Positions 52,809 through 63,805 are shown, numbered from the stretch's first letter. The stretch is 64,000 nt of DNA from Flavobacteriales bacterium UBA6057 (GCA_002428995.1 DIYJ01000003.1:124001-188000); one strand, 5' to 3'. A program made the numbers and translations. The notes: generated by a model from the letters alone, not told the origin.

Positions 52809-54316
52809 TGGATCTCGAGAAATTTGAGGTCTGCCTTCTGTGTGCTGAGGATTTCGTTTTCTGTGGCGAGGTCGTGAGCACTTTCATCAAATGCCGTCAG
52901 AACGGTCTTGTCCGCGCCCTGGCTGATCAAATATTTAAGCACCTCACTGTTTTCGGCCTTCATGGCCGCAATGTGCAGCGGGGTCATGCCTTCCTTGTTT
53001 TTCGCATTGATGTTCAAACCCATTTCAGAAGCTCCTTCCAGCAGCGAAAGCTGATTGATTTCTGCGGCCAGGTGGTAGAGGTTGTTGCCGTTGGATTGCG
53101 AAATAGACATGCTCAGTCCTTGTGCAGCCAGCATCGATCGCTTCTGCTCAAAGGCTTCTGAATCCTTGGATGAGTAGGATTGGACGAGGTAGTACATCAG
53201 GTTGTTACCATCCTTGTCTGTCGCTGTTGGATTAGCTCCCTTGCTGAGCAGCAGCTCTACTACTTCCGGTGAGTTTCTTTTCACTGCAAGCATTAAAGCG
53301 GTTTGGCCGTCCTTGTTTGTCGCATCCATGTTTTCAGTGGCAGAAGCGAGCAGCTTTACAATTTCGACTGTGTTGTAGCTCGAAGCGAACATGAGGGAAG
53401 TAGTGCCATTTACATTGGCATCGTCAGGATTAGCGCCTTTGCGAAGCAGGAACTTAAATACATCAGGGTCTTCTCCATCCGCGGCATAGAATAGCAGTGG
53501 TGTGTCGCCCGTTTTAGTTCTGATGTTGGCTTCAATGCCTTTCTTATCCAGAAACCTGAATACCTCCATGTCGTTCTTTTGCCTCCGCATTCCCATCGCA
53601 GCAAACAGCATGGCGTTTCCACCTTCTTGATTCGGGGTTTGATAGTCTATGCCTTGGTCGATCAGCCACTGCAGCATTTTGGTGTCTCCGCCCTTAGCAG
53701 CATAGTGAAAAGCTCCGTTGCCTTTGGAGTCCACACTCTTGAGATCCAGGCCCTTTTCTGTAAAGTAGCTCACCATATCCTCGCTGTCCAGGTGTGGCAA
53801 CAAGAGAAGTAGAGCGTTGGCGCCATCATTGTTTTTCTCTGTTTTCAACGAAGCTCCATTGGCGAGGATAAAATCGTAGAGTTCAGGGTTTTTCTGGCCC
53901 GTGACAGCGGAGAAATTTAAGAGCGAGTATCCATGATCATCAATGATGTCTGTGCGAGCGCCCTCATTGAGCAGGTGTTGCATCAATGGAAGGTTGTCTT
54001 TGTAGGCTGCCCAGAAAATGAAGGTTCTACCGTCATGCGTGATCTTGTTCACATCATTGCCCTCGTGCGAAAGCAGGAGTTTCATCACGTCTAAGGGTGC
54101 CTTTTCGAGGATAGCATAAACCACTGGATCAAACGCAAAGCGATTCAGTTCCGCGGGATCATTGCCAGCGTCTATTTGAGCTTTTACTTCCTCATGAGAA
54201 GGCTTTTGCTTCCAGAAGTCTCGGTCAAGAAGGGTGTTTTGTTTCTGCCCGTGTATCGGGTAGTGAAGCAGTAAAAGCGCTGCAAAGAGGAACAGTGTGG
54301 TCAGCCGAGTGTACAT
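52805..54316 (-). CDS. Secreted ankyrin-repeat protein
   Basis: A 503-residue protein with a signal peptide (TTLFLFAALLLLHYPIHGQ) and about 10-12 ankyrin repeats covering most of its length (DGRTFIFWAAYKDNLPLMQH, GNGAFHYAAKGGDTKMLQWL, DGQTALMLAVKRNSPEVVEL, EGMTPLHIAAMKAENSEVLK). It has no T9SS tail, so it is probably periplasmic. Ankyrin proteins of this kind act as protective scaffolds, for example next to catalase or metal-handling enzymes; a helper role for the downstream PepSY reductase is inferred. Confidence 0.85.
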   Translation of the reverse strand: MYTRLTTLFLFAALLLLHYPIHGQKQNTLLDRDFWKQKPSHEEVKAQIDAGNDPAELNRFAFDPVVYAILEKAPLDVMKLLLSHEGNDVNKITHDGRTFIFWAAYKDNLPLMQHLLNEGARTDIIDDHGYSLLNFSAVTGQKNPELYDFILANGASLKTEKNNDGANALLLLLPHLDSEDMVSYFTEKGLDLKSVDSKGNGAFHYAAKGGDTKMLQWLIDQGIDYQTPNQEGGNAMLFAAMGMRRQKNDMEVFRFLDKKGIEANIRTKTGDTPLLFYAADGEDPDVFKFLLRKGANPDDANVNGTTSLMFASSYNTVEIVKLLASATENMDATNKDGQTALMLAVKRNSPEVVELLLSKGANPTATDKDGNNLMYYLVQSYSSKDSEAFEQKRSMLAAQGLSMSISQSNGNNLYHLAAEINQLSLLEGASEMGLNINAKNKEGMTPLHIAAMKAENSEVLKYLISQGADKTVLTAFDESAHDLATENEILSTQKADLKFLEIQ

Positions 54317-54423
54317 CGAAGAGTCTCTTATTTAGACTAAATATAAATAAGAGCGAATGTATGTTCATCCCGGAACACATACAAGCAAAAGCCGGCTGAA
54401 ATTCGATGCTTTTAGTCAGCTTT

Positions 54424-56790
54424 TCAATTTGGGGCGATTGGGCGGATCAGCAGCTTTTGTCCAGCCGCCTTTATTTCCTCCTCGTTCATCATCATCTTGC
54501 GGAACTCTCCCCGAGCATACATTTCAGCCTGGTCATCGTAATGGGGACTGAAGATGTTGCCTGATTGTCCCGTGGGTAGGATGCTCCAACTATTGTTTCT
54601 AACATCAGAGAAGTCCACAATCCTTCGGGTGGAAGGTCCCTGGAAGGCTGGAACCAACTTGCTATCGGCATAGTAGTAGCCCATGTTGTTGACGACTTCG
54701 CTACCGCCTGAACTGGGAAATGTTCCAACATTCAGAAAACTCAAAGCCTCGCCCATGGCGTGTTTGTGCTCCAGGAAATGAGCGTTGCCCCATTTCCACT
54801 GAGTGTAATCTTTGCCCCACTCTTCCTCCAGACGATCCATCGCGACTTGAAAAGCTTCGGCCAGAATCGCGTCACGGGTTTCTATTTCTGAGGTGTGCAC
54901 GTTGTCCCACCACTTTGAACCCTTTTTCTTGATCAGGTGCTCGATGGAAACGCGATAGTGGTGCGACTTTTTATAGGCTTCCCAAAGTGCATCACCAAGC
55001 TCATCCTTCTGACACCCTTCCAGGATGTGGTAAATCCAGCGTTGAAAAATGAGTGGCTCGAAATCATTCTGGTTCATCGAGAACTGCCAGGATTTGAGCG
55101 CATCGTAAAGTGCGGGATTATCCTCCGGTTGGATGGCCGCCATCAACGTAGGGTGCACCGCCTGGAGCAGTTTGCTGTGGTCATCGAGGAAAATCTCCCG
55201 CGCCTGATCAACTGTGAATCGCTCCTTCGACTCCAGGATTTCGTGAATGCGCTCTGCGCGATCATCCGGAAGATAGTAGCCTGCATATACCACACTGTCC
55301 ACTGTGTCTGGCTGATTGTTGGCCGTGTACACGTATCCCCATGGCGGGTTGATCGTTTTCGGGTTTTTCTCAAAGGGGTGATATTCAATATCAGTGCTGT
55401 CCAGATCACCTCGCAAGAAGGTCTTGCTGTTGCGCTCGTTCGTGCGCCTCTGAAACTTGGCCATCGCCCACCAGGCAATGTCACCGTTTGCATTGGCGTA
55501 CATGTAATTCAACCCCGGTGCATGATGCTTGCTGACCGCACTCTCCGTTTGCGCCATGCTTCTTGATGAGCACAATTCCTGCAGCACGTCCAGGTTGAGG
55601 TTTTGTTCCCGGGTATAGGTCCACGACATCGCCACGACCTCATCCAGCGGATGGTCGGGAATGAGAATGTCAGACATGATGGGGCCATGGGCGGTCGAGC
55701 GGATGGTGAATTCAACATCGGCACTATCTGAGGACCGGATCACCTCTTTTTGCTCTTCGATGGTATTCCATGCTCCACGGTACCAGTATTGATGCTCGTT
55801 TTCCGGGTTGAGGCGCTCGGTGTAAAAATCCATGTCATCGTTTTCGAGCATCGTCAATCCATTGGCCATTTCAGTATTGTGAAGCAAGAGCGGAAAGGGT
55901 AGACCACCAATGTGGTAGCCGTAGTATTCCCGCCCGGGCATGACGAGATGAGCTTCGTACCATACACACGGCTGTGCAAACTGAATGTGAGGGTCATTGG
56001 CAAAAATGGGAGCGCCCGTCTCTGTTTTGGCTGCGGATAAAACCCAGCTGTTGCTGCCGATGAATTCTGGAACGTTGAGTTCCTCCAACTTCGTGGTAAG
56101 GTTGGCAGACATGTCGCTGTAGCGTGCGTCATAGCTCTCCAAGGTCGTTTGCCCGGGATAGTGGTACAGGTTCATGTCCTCCAGGTAGGTACTGTCCAGC
56201 TTGTTCAGAATCTCCGTCAACACCGGATCGGTGCGCTGGGCATTCTGAAAGCTGAACGACATGTAGGCCAGAATCTCAAATACATTTTGCACAGTGAATG
56301 GCGCCACTTCCAGTCCCAGGATCTGATGTTCAAGCGTCTTCGGATGGTGTTTTAGGTAATCATTGATGCCCTCCACATAAGCTTGCGTTTCCTTCAAGCT
56401 CGGGTGATTCCTTTGTAGGTAGGCCTCAGTGGATTGTCGGGCATAGTCATGAATACCAAGCGTGCGCAGGTATTGATCGGTTTTGATCAGGTCTTTACCA
56501 AAGAGCTCCGACAAGGTGCCGCTCCCTACGTGCCTCAGCAAATCCATCTGAAACAGACGATCCTGAGCGTGCACATATCCCAAGGCTTGGTAGGCATCTT
56601 CCACGCTTGTGGCGTAGATATGGGGAATACCGTATTCGGTGTAATAGACTTCGACTTCTTGCTCAAGGCCGGGTATCGTCACTTCCCCCTGGTATTGGGG
56701 CATCAACGAAGAACGCAGGTAGAGGAACACTGCACCCAAACCAATCACAAGCAACAGAACAACAACAAGTAGAATTCTCAGGATTTTCAT
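54424..56790 (-). CDS. Penicillin acylase family N-terminal-nucleophile hydrolase
   Basis: A 788-residue precursor. An N-terminal membrane anchor (about 3-27, ILRILLVVVLLLVIGLGAVF) is followed by the alpha-subunit region with GIPHIYATSVEDAYQALGYV and AQDRLFQMDLLRH. The autoprocessing site is VPEFIGSNSWVLS, making Ser246 the predicted nucleophile of the beta chain, with ANDPHIQFAQPCVWYEAHL and a later YMYANANGDIAWWAMAKFQ. The C-terminal G..G.WS/T..DV. Family members hydrolyse amides such as penicillins, acyl-homoserine lactones or acylated pyoverdine precursors; the true substrate is not deducible. Anchored to periplasm or outer surface. Confidence 0.9.
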   Translation of the reverse strand: MKILRILLVVVLLLVIGLGAVFLYLRSSLMPQYQGEVTIPGLEQEVEVYYTEYGIPHIYATSVEDAYQALGYVHAQDRLFQMDLLRHVGSGTLSELFGKDLIKTDQYLRTLGIHDYARQSTEAYLQRNHPSLKETQAYVEGINDYLKHHPKTLEHQILGLEVAPFTVQNVFEILAYMSFSFQNAQRTDPVLTEILNKLDSTYLEDMNLYHYPGQTTLESYDARYSDMSANLTTKLEELNVPEFIGSNSWVLSAAKTETGAPIFANDPHIQFAQPCVWYEAHLVMPGREYYGYHIGGLPFPLLLHNTEMANGLTMLENDDMDFYTERLNPENEHQYWYRGAWNTIEEQKEVIRSSDSADVEFTIRSTAHGPIMSDILIPDHPLDEVVAMSWTYTREQNLNLDVLQELCSSRSMAQTESAVSKHHAPGLNYMYANANGDIAWWAMAKFQRRTNERNSKTFLRGDLDSTDIEYHPFEKNPKTINPPWGYVYTANNQPDTVDSVVYAGYYLPDDRAERIHEILESKERFTVDQAREIFLDDHSKLLQAVHPTLMAAIQPEDNPALYDALKSWQFSMNQNDFEPLIFQRWIYHILEGCQKDELGDALWEAYKKSHHYRVSIEHLIKKKGSKWWDNVHTSEIETRDAILAEAFQVAMDRLEEEWGKDYTQWKWGNAHFLEHKHAMGEALSFLNVGTFPSSGGSEVVNNMGYYYADSKLVPAFQGPSTRRIVDFSDVRNNSWSILPTGQSGNIFSPHYDDQAEMYARGEFRKMMMNEEEIKAAGQKLLIRPIAPN

Positions 56791-56926
56791 AAGCTCCGTG
56801 AAAAGTAGGGAAAACCTGAGGCTTGCGGTTCTTGAAGCCAGAGTTGCTGAAGTTCCATTGAGAGCCTATTACATTTTGGACAGCCTTTCGCTTTGTTTCC
56901 ACACGCGCTCTTAGGTCTGGTCTTGT

Positions 56927-59900
56927 CTACTGCACAATAACCCGCATGTATTGAGTCTCGCCTGCGCTGAAAACCTGCAGTGTATATGTTCCCGGGGTGT
57001 GCTGCTCGGCTTCAATGTAGCCACTGTTAAGGTCTCTTGCATTCCAGGTTTGGTGTACTACCCCCAAGCCATCTACCAGGCGCATGTACTCCACTTCTTC
57101 TGGCTGACTCAATGTGATGGTGAATTGACCTCTGTTTGGATTCGGGAATACAGCCACTGCATTGCTAAGCGCTGATCGGAAGTTGACCATGCGCACCTCT
57201 GAGTAATTGTAGGATGCATCCTTATCTACCTGACGCAGGCGGTAGTAGTTGACACCTGATGATGGATTCACATGAACATCTTTGTATTCAATCGTTGCCT
57301 GGCTTTGTCCTGCAGCGGCCACTTCTCCAATCGCAGTCCATGTTGGATGACCTGGAGTAGAGTGCTCAAGGATGAATTTTTCAGTGTTTCGCTCAGTTGC
57401 CGTGGCCCAGTTGAGCAAAGTCTGCTTTCTGTCACCGTCCTTGGTGGCGTTAAAGTAGAGCCACTTCACTGGCAACACCACGGAGTTGGTCCCAACGGTG
57501 TAGGCTAATCCACCACCGGTAAGGCTGCTGAGGGTAAACTGTGCATAGCTTACTCCGTCTTCCGAGCCTGTCGCGCTTGGGATTCGTTCCGTAGATCCTT
57601 GAATACCTGTGGTTTGAAGATCGGCTGACCCAGGATCGAAGGTTCCGGAATTTACCGTAAACCAACGCAGGCCGGATACATTGGCGGTTCCTCCTGCATT
57701 TGCATTGTTCCAGTCTTCAGCGGTCGAAAGCAGCGCATCCGATTCATCGGTATCGTAGAAGAACCGCACGTTGACATCACCGTTCAAGCTTCCGCTGGTC
57801 ACTGTAATGTTATAATACCGTCCCATCACGAATGTGGCTTGTCCGGCTCCAATGTTCTCTGAACTGAAGACTCCAGCCTGTGATGTAGGGTTGTTACTCA
57901 CCGTAATGTCAATGCTAACGGTGAAATCATTGGTATTGCCACCAGAAGGAGTGTGTTCTATCGCAAACAGCAGTTCTGTGGGGTCTGCTGGATTGTAGTA
58001 GTAGGTGAAGTCTCCTTCTTCACAGAAGTCATTGGCTGTGGTAGTGGTATTGTTTGGGGCAAGCACCACCGAACCGCCTTCACAAGGCACTTCGCGCCAA
58101 TCGCGCTCGCTGTCTCCACCGTCCGCATTAGGATGGGACGTTCCTTGCAGGCCTCCGTTTGTTGGATCCCGGTCCGAAGCATCATTGTCCCAGCCATCCA
58201 GCAAACCATCGCCATCGCTGTCGGTTGCTCCTCCGTTTACTCCTGTACTAGCAGGGCTTCCAGAGTCGGCCGTGCCATTTCCATCGCTGTCGTGACCTTC
58301 GATGCTGTCTGCCTCGCCATCATCATCTGTGTCTGTGTCGGTGTAGTCAGGATTACCGGTTCCCTCGCTATTTACGGGAGTGAGGTAGCTCCCTGTCACT
58401 CCACCACAAGGCGTGCAGTCAGGGTCGTAGGCATCATCAATGCCATCACGGTCTGTGTCGCTGCCGCTTGGCGCAACATATCCTGCCGTGGTTTGAGCTT
58501 CCGAATTGTCTACAATGCCGTCATCATCCGCATCAATGTCGAGGTAGTTCACTCCACCGGCTCCGTCTGTGTTGGGCTCTGTCCAGGGTATACCTGAGGT
58601 TACCTCACCACCACCGCTTCCGCTGTCCACATCATCACGGTTATCGTCCAGGCCATCGTTGTCGGCATCGGTCATGGTGGTTGGGTCTCCGGGAGTGGGG
58701 TAGTCCACTTCTCCATCTTGGTTACTATCGGTTCCACCTGCTTCAATGATGTCTACAATGCCATCATTGTCGCTGTCTTTATCCAGGTGGTTGGGAACTC
58801 CGTCCTCGTCAAAATCATATGCATCTGGGATGCCGTCACCATTGGAATCGGTGTAGTTGGTTGTGCTGCCATCGCCTCCATTTCCATCATCACTGGTGTC
58901 CATCCAATTCGGAATACCGTCTCCGTCTTCATCTCCATCCGGCTCGTTGTTGCCAACTTCATCCACATCGGGAATTCCGTCATTGTCATCATCGAGGTCT
59001 ACATTGTCTGCAATGCCATCTTCATCGCTATCTCTTACTTCCCTCCAGTCGCGTTCCGAGGTTCCCGCGTTAGCAACATTGGGATGAGAGGTCGGAGTTA
59101 GGCTGGTGTTGGTCGGATCGGTAGAACCAGTATTGTTATCCCAGCCATCGTAAAGGCCATCGCTGTCAGCGTCTGTAGTTCCTCCGGCTAAACCTGTGCT
59201 AGCAGGGCTCCCGCTATCCGCGATGGAATTGCCATCGCTGTCATGTCCTTCTATGATGTCAGGAATACCGTCATTGTCTGAATCACTGTCCAGATAGTCG
59301 GCTGTTCCATCTGCATCACTGTTTGTTGGCAAGATGTAGGTTCCTCCGCTGTTCGGATCGTAGTTATCATCCAGGCCATCGCCATCGGCATCATTTCCCG
59401 AAGGAGCCTGATAGCCAGCTGTAGTTTGGCCTTCGGAATTATCCACAATACCATCGTTGTCGGCATCGATGTCCTGGTAATCATCAAACCCATCGCTGTC
59501 GCTGTCTACCGGAGTGTGGTCGTGCCCTCGGGTGCTGTCATCGCTGTCGGCATCATCCAGCACTCCATCACCATCTGCATCTGTAGCCCCATCAACAATA
59601 CCATCGTTATTGGCGTCCGTTCCGGTGCCTCCTTCGAGGTGATCAGAAATACCGTCATCATCCGCATCGAGGTCCAGGAAGTCTGTCAGTCCATTCTGAT
59701 CGGTGTTTTCCGGAACATGCACCGAGCCTCTCAAAGCTTCGTCAGAGTCAGCAGAAGAGAGGAAACCATCTCCATCAGCATCGGTGCTTCCATCCACGAT
59801 GCCGTTATTGTCACTGTCTGTCCCCGTGCCACCTTCCGTCAAATCAGTGATACCATCGTTGTCACTATCCAGATCAAGGTAGTTGGGCACTCCGTCACCA

Positions 59901-62900
59901 TCCGTATCTGTTGGGAAAGCGCCACCCGATCCTGTGCTGGCAGGGTCGTTGTCGGTAGCATCCAGGATTCCATCGTCATCACCGTCTGCGGTTCCATCTA
60001 CAATGCCATTGTTGTCAGTATCCGTTCCGGTGCCACTTTCGGTGAGGTCACCAATACCATCATTGTCGGAGTCGAGGTCTTGTGAATTCAGCAACCCATC
60101 GCCATCGGTTTCAGCGGGAGTGTAAGTGATGATTCCGTTGTCCGCAGCTGTTTCCAGGTTGTCTGCCAGGCCATTGGTTCCGAAAGTTTCAGAATCGTCT
60201 ATCACGCCATTCGTATCGCTATCCAAGCTCAGAATGGTGGCAAGTAGAATACCACTTTCCTGCAAATCAGTGATGCCATCATTGTCTGCATCAAGGTCAA
60301 ACTGGTTGATGATTCCGTCACCATCCAGATCCAGGGAGTCGCAAACACCGTTGCTGTTGATGGTGCAGAAATCTGCGTCCTCAAAGTTGAAGATGCCATC
60401 ATTGTCATCGTCAGCTGTAGGATCAAGGGAAGAAGTGTTCTCGACTAAATCTGGAATTCCATCATTGTCATCATCTATGTCAATGTTATCTGCAATACCA
60501 TCCCCATCATTGTCTCCCTGGCACTGGATGCGCAGGTAACTCAGTGCGTCAAAATCAAAATCGGGATTGGTTCCGGGATTGTAGATACGGATGAATCTTG
60601 TATTGACCTGAGCTGTAAGTGTGGCGGAGTCTGTGTTGATCAGGCTAAAGCTGCTAGGCTCTGTAGGCTGGTTCGTAAACGATGCTCCGTCAGAAGATTC
60701 TCTGATGCGCACCGTAGCTCCTCCGGGAAGCCCCGTGCTGTAGTTCCGGTGCTTGTAATAAATGGTGTATTCCTCTCCTGCCTGTATGGTGATGGGCAGC
60801 TCGAGGGTCATGGAGTCGTTGGCATCGTAAAACTCTGCGTATGAATCGTCCGGAGTATTCAGGGCATTTGCTGAATTTGTGATGCCATTCTGTGCTGTCA
60901 CAGCGCTGAGGTAGAAGGTGTCTCGCTGAGGCTGCGTGCCTCCCGGGCATGAGCTGAAGGTGAGGTAGTCAGGAGTAGGAGAGCCACCCTGGGTAAAGTC
61001 ATCACTCCAGTCGTCATTGTTATTGATGTCCTCATTGATGGTGAGGATACCGTCTGCGTCATCGTCTGTGTCTCTCCAGTCGCGCTCAGAGTCATTGTCA
61101 GAGTTCTGAACCGCTACATTACTTTGGCAACCGTGAGCCGCAAAGATTTCGTCACCGGGCGTGTAAACGAGTTGAACGTCATCTTCTGCAGTTCTTCTGG
61201 TGCTGCCCGAACCATTACGCTCGATGATAAACGCAACCGGGTTTCCAATCGTCCATCCGTTTTGACTGACAATTTCTTCAAGAATAGATGACACATCTGG
61301 TGTACGCTGATCTACACCTGTTTCTCCTGCCGTATTCCACGTGTTGGTGATCGTCCAGTTCACACTGTCGTTCGTGCGTGTACGATTCGAAACATCATTG
61401 GAACTTGTGGAGAAGGTGGATGGATTGGTAGACAGCTCGCCCCAGATGGTGAGGTTAACGGTTCCGCTGAATCCGGTTTCGTCTGTTTCGAACTGTATGT
61501 AAGCGTCATTTACGTTCTGATTTGGCGCCACCGAAAGCGAAGGCCAATACATGCCTACAATTTGTTCATTGCTTTCACGGGTCAGTTCTAAATCACTGCT
61601 CGAAATATCCACGGAAGAGCCTTGTTGTTCTCCATGGCTGGTTAATGTGGATGTTACCTGGGTCAGCGTACATCCTCCATCAAAAGCATCATCAATGCCA
61701 TTGCTGTCGAGGTCCAAATTGGAGAGCGCCACATCAGCAACTCCATTCATATCGGCATCATTTCCCTCTATGAAATCAATGACCCCATCATTGTCTGTGT
61801 CTAAGTCGAAGTAGTCGGGTGTGCCATCTCCGTCAATATCAACCGGATCAATAGAACTTCCTCCAACGGAGGTGTCCCAAAAGTCAACGATACCGTCATT
61901 GTCAGAGTCGAGATTGAGGATGGCGGTTTCATATCCTGCCGTACTTTGACCTTCCCGTGTATCGTCAATGCCATCATTGTCGCTGTCGTTGTCACGGTAG
62001 TTGGGCTTCAACTCCATGGCATTCCCGGCCTCATAGGTAGAGTCAGCATTTGAAATCACGTAGGGGCCAGAGGTAAGGGGATCATGATATCCATCGCTGT
62101 TGGAGTCCGTGAATCCATCAATTTCTCCGTCTCCGTCACTGTCTGCACCTCCGCCTTCAACAATGTCGAGAATCCCATCGTTGTCAGCATCAAGGTCAAT
62201 CTGATCTTCCCGGCCGTCCCCGTCCGTATCCGGAATGGGCAGCGTGGTAGTTGAGCCACTACCATAGGCTACTCCCGGAGCAGCGTCTACAGAAGTTTTG
62301 AGTCCATCGGAGTCACCGTCTGCTCCGGCAATACGGCCCGTGGAGGCATCATACCCGCTGGGTGCATATCCGCCATTGGCTTCTATAGCATCGGGAATAC
62401 CGTCATTGTCCGAGTCCAGGTCGAGGTAGTCCGGAAGGCCATCGTTGTCAAAATCCTGGATGCGGCTCAGTGCGTCCAGGATACCGTCATCATCGGAATC
62501 GAGGTCACAGCTGTCTGGCACACCGTCAGAGTCTGTATCCACCGATCCTTCATAGAAGTTTGGAATGCCGTCACCGTCACAATCGGGACCAGTAGCGAGA
62601 CCGAAGTCGTTGAGCGAATCAGTTTCCCCAAAGGAGATAGTATCGAGGAACACAGCTGTTTCCAGCAGGTCGGTGGTGTTGGCATATCCGGCTGGGATAG
62701 AGGACTCTCTTAAGCGAACCACCAGGTAACCAACGGTCGCGAAGTAAAAGCTGTAGCGTCCATTCGCATCTGTCTCAATGGTCTGGATCAATTGATCGTC
62801 TTGAGAATAGAGGCCGTTGGAATCAACGTCTAGGTAGAGTTCAACGGTGATATCACTCAGCCCCGCCTCTGTGTCATCTATCAGGTTGAAGTTCGCATCT

Positions 62901-63805
62901 TCAAACACTCGGCCCGTGACGGTGCTTGCATCGGCCACCAAAGCGGCAATCGCTTCAGGGTCGCCACCATCCAGCGAGCTCACTACCACCATGTTTCCAG
63001 TGGTTTCATCCACAGTACTTACACGGGAATCATCGCCCTCAGCACCATACATCTGCCCGTCATTGTGGAAGGTGAGGCCTTCCACATCGTCTTCGGAAAG
63101 TGAAGTAACCGCATCCACCTCTCCGGTGAATTTGTTGATCTGGATCAAGAGGTCGTTAGAACCGCCAATGTTGCTGTTCGCGTAGATCAAACCTGTGATG
63201 GGGTTGAAGGCAATGTCATCGATGTCCTCAAACAAACCTTCTCCGTCTACTACGAGGTAGTCGATGCCTAAACCGAAGGCGTTTTGCACAAAGTTTCCTG
63301 TGGCGGTATCGATGAGAAATATGTAGTCATAGGCTCCGCTCGCGCTGTTACGCTCTGAGGCCCAAAGCCGGCCGGTTTGTCCATCAAAGGCAAGACCATC
63401 GACATCATTCAAAGGTTGTGGGCCTTCTTCCCCGTTGGCGGTTCCTCCTCCATCTATTTCTGCGATGGAAGTGAAGGTTCCGGTTGTAGTATCAATCACC
63501 CCAAACTCACCGGCATTGGTTGCGAACAACCTGCGATCACCAGGAAGCGGCCAAAAAGCGATGGCCTCAATGGCTCCAACCCCGGTTCCACCGATGTTGT
63601 TATTGGACAGGGAAGACCGATCCCAGGTATAAAGTGTATTATCTGAGTCTGCAACGTAATAAAACTGGTCAGGATTGGATTGACCTGAAGCTTCTGATAG
63701 CAGGAATAAACTAAGTATGAAGACACCGAAGCATCTCAGACGCACAATCAAAGAATAGTTCACAACAGAATATGTATCGACTGGTAGGAGGGGCAAAGAT
63801 ATCAA
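56927..63805 (-). CDS. Giant thrombospondin-type-3-repeat protein, T9SS-sorted
   Basis: A 2292-residue secreted protein. An N-terminal hydrophobic signal (FGVFILSLFLLSEASGQS near residues 27-42) leads into a beta-propeller-like region (~45-290). An SdrD/CNA-B-like domain follows (TVTGRVFEDANFNLIDDTEA, ~290-400), then more than 60 calcium-type D.D.DG..D.....D units (~400-1860), interrupted near 720-1000 by a lectin-like/structural domain. After a final beta domain comes a linker with FILEHSTP..TW..IGEV and YRLRQVDKD, and a type A sorting domain (VAVFPNPNRGQFTITLSQP). The upstream ATG at 63805 is likely not the only start; one nearer the hydrophobic stretch is possible. Probably a calcium-stabilised surface adhesin. 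Confidence 0.9.
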   Translation of the reverse strand: MISLPLLPVDTYSVVNYSLIVRLRCFGVFILSLFLLSEASGQSNPDQFYYVADSDNTLYTWDRSSLSNNNIGGTGVGAIEAIAFWPLPGDRRLFATNAGEFGVIDTTTGTFTSIAEIDGGGTANGEEGPQPLNDVDGLAFDGQTGRLWASERNSASGAYDYIFLIDTATGNFVQNAFGLGIDYLVVDGEGLFEDIDDIAFNPITGLIYANSNIGGSNDLLIQINKFTGEVDAVTSLSEDDVEGLTFHNDGQMYGAEGDDSRVSTVDETTGNMVVVSSLDGGDPEAIAALVADASTVTGRVFEDANFNLIDDTEAGLSDITVELYLDVDSNGLYSQDDQLIQTIETDANGRYSFYFATVGYLVVRLRESSIPAGYANTTDLLETAVFLDTISFGETDSLNDFGLATGPDCDGDGIPNFYEGSVDTDSDGVPDSCDLDSDDDGILDALSRIQDFDNDGLPDYLDLDSDNDGIPDAIEANGGYAPSGYDASTGRIAGADGDSDGLKTSVDAAPGVAYGSGSTTTLPIPDTDGDGREDQIDLDADNDGILDIVEGGGADSDGDGEIDGFTDSNSDGYHDPLTSGPYVISNADSTYEAGNAMELKPNYRDNDSDNDGIDDTREGQSTAGYETAILNLDSDNDGIVDFWDTSVGGSSIDPVDIDGDGTPDYFDLDTDNDGVIDFIEGNDADMNGVADVALSNLDLDSNGIDDAFDGGCTLTQVTSTLTSHGEQQGSSVDISSSDLELTRESNEQIVGMYWPSLSVAPNQNVNDAYIQFETDETGFSGTVNLTIWGELSTNPSTFSTSSNDVSNRTRTNDSVNWTITNTWNTAGETGVDQRTPDVSSILEEIVSQNGWTIGNPVAFIIERNGSGSTRRTAEDDVQLVYTPGDEIFAAHGCQSNVAVQNSDNDSERDWRDTDDDADGILTINEDINNNDDWSDDFTQGGSPTPDYLTFSSCPGGTQPQRDTFYLSAVTAQNGITNSANALNTPDDSYAEFYDANDSMTLELPITIQAGEEYTIYYKHRNYSTGLPGGATVRIRESSDGASFTNQPTEPSSFSLINTDSATLTAQVNTRFIRIYNPGTNPDFDFDALSYLRIQCQGDNDGDGIADNIDIDDDNDGIPDLVENTSSLDPTADDDNDGIFNFEDADFCTINSNGVCDSLDLDGDGIINQFDLDADNDGITDLQESGILLATILSLDSDTNGVIDDSETFGTNGLADNLETAADNGIITYTPAETDGDGLLNSQDLDSDNDGIGDLTESGTGTDTDNNGIVDGTADGDDDGILDATDNDPASTGSGGAFPTDTDGDGVPNYLDLDSDNDGITDLTEGGTGTDSDNNGIVDGSTDADGDGFLSSADSDEALRGSVHVPENTDQNGLTDFLDLDADDDGISDHLEGGTGTDANNDGIVDGATDADGDGVLDDADSDDSTRGHDHTPVDSDSDGFDDYQDIDADNDGIVDNSEGQTTAGYQAPSGNDADGDGLDDNYDPNSGGTYILPTNSDADGTADYLDSDSDNDGIPDIIEGHDSDGNSIADSGSPASTGLAGGTTDADSDGLYDGWDNNTGSTDPTNTSLTPTSHPNVANAGTSERDWREVRDSDEDGIADNVDLDDDNDGIPDVDEVGNNEPDGDEDGDGIPNWMDTSDDGNGGDGSTTNYTDSNGDGIPDAYDFDEDGVPNHLDKDSDNDGIVDIIEAGGTDSNQDGEVDYPTPGDPTTMTDADNDGLDDNRDDVDSGSGGGEVTSGIPWTEPNTDGAGGVNYLDIDADDDGIVDNSEAQTTAGYVAPSGSDTDRDGIDDAYDPDCTPCGGVTGSYLTPVNSEGTGNPDYTDTDTDDDGEADSIEGHDSDGNGTADSGSPASTGVNGGATDSDGDGLLDGWDNDASDRDPTNGGLQGTSHPNADGGDSERDWREVPCEGGSVVLAPNNTTTTANDFCEEGDFTYYYNPADPTELLFAIEHTPSGGNTNDFTVSIDITVSNNPTSQAGVFSSENIGAGQATFVMGRYYNITVTSGSLNGDVNVRFFYDTDESDALLSTAEDWNNANAGGTANVSGLRWFTVNSGTFDPGSADLQTTGIQGSTERIPSATGSEDGVSYAQFTLSSLTGGGLAYTVGTNSVVLPVKWLYFNATKDGDRKQTLLNWATATERNTEKFILEHSTPGHPTWTAIGEVAAAGQSQATIEYKDVHVNPSSGVNYYRLRQVDKDASYNYSEVRMVNFRSALSNAVAVFPNPNRGQFTITLSQPEEVEYMRLVDGLGVVHQTWNARDLNSGYIEAEQHTPGTYTLQVFSAGETQYMRVIVQ

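Noticed and set aside
56927..63805. Many opposite-strand frames within the giant gene
   Set aside because: They arise from the low-complexity D.D.DG codons read in other frames; composition is unnatural (strings of Ser, Ile, Val) and no starts or signals support them.
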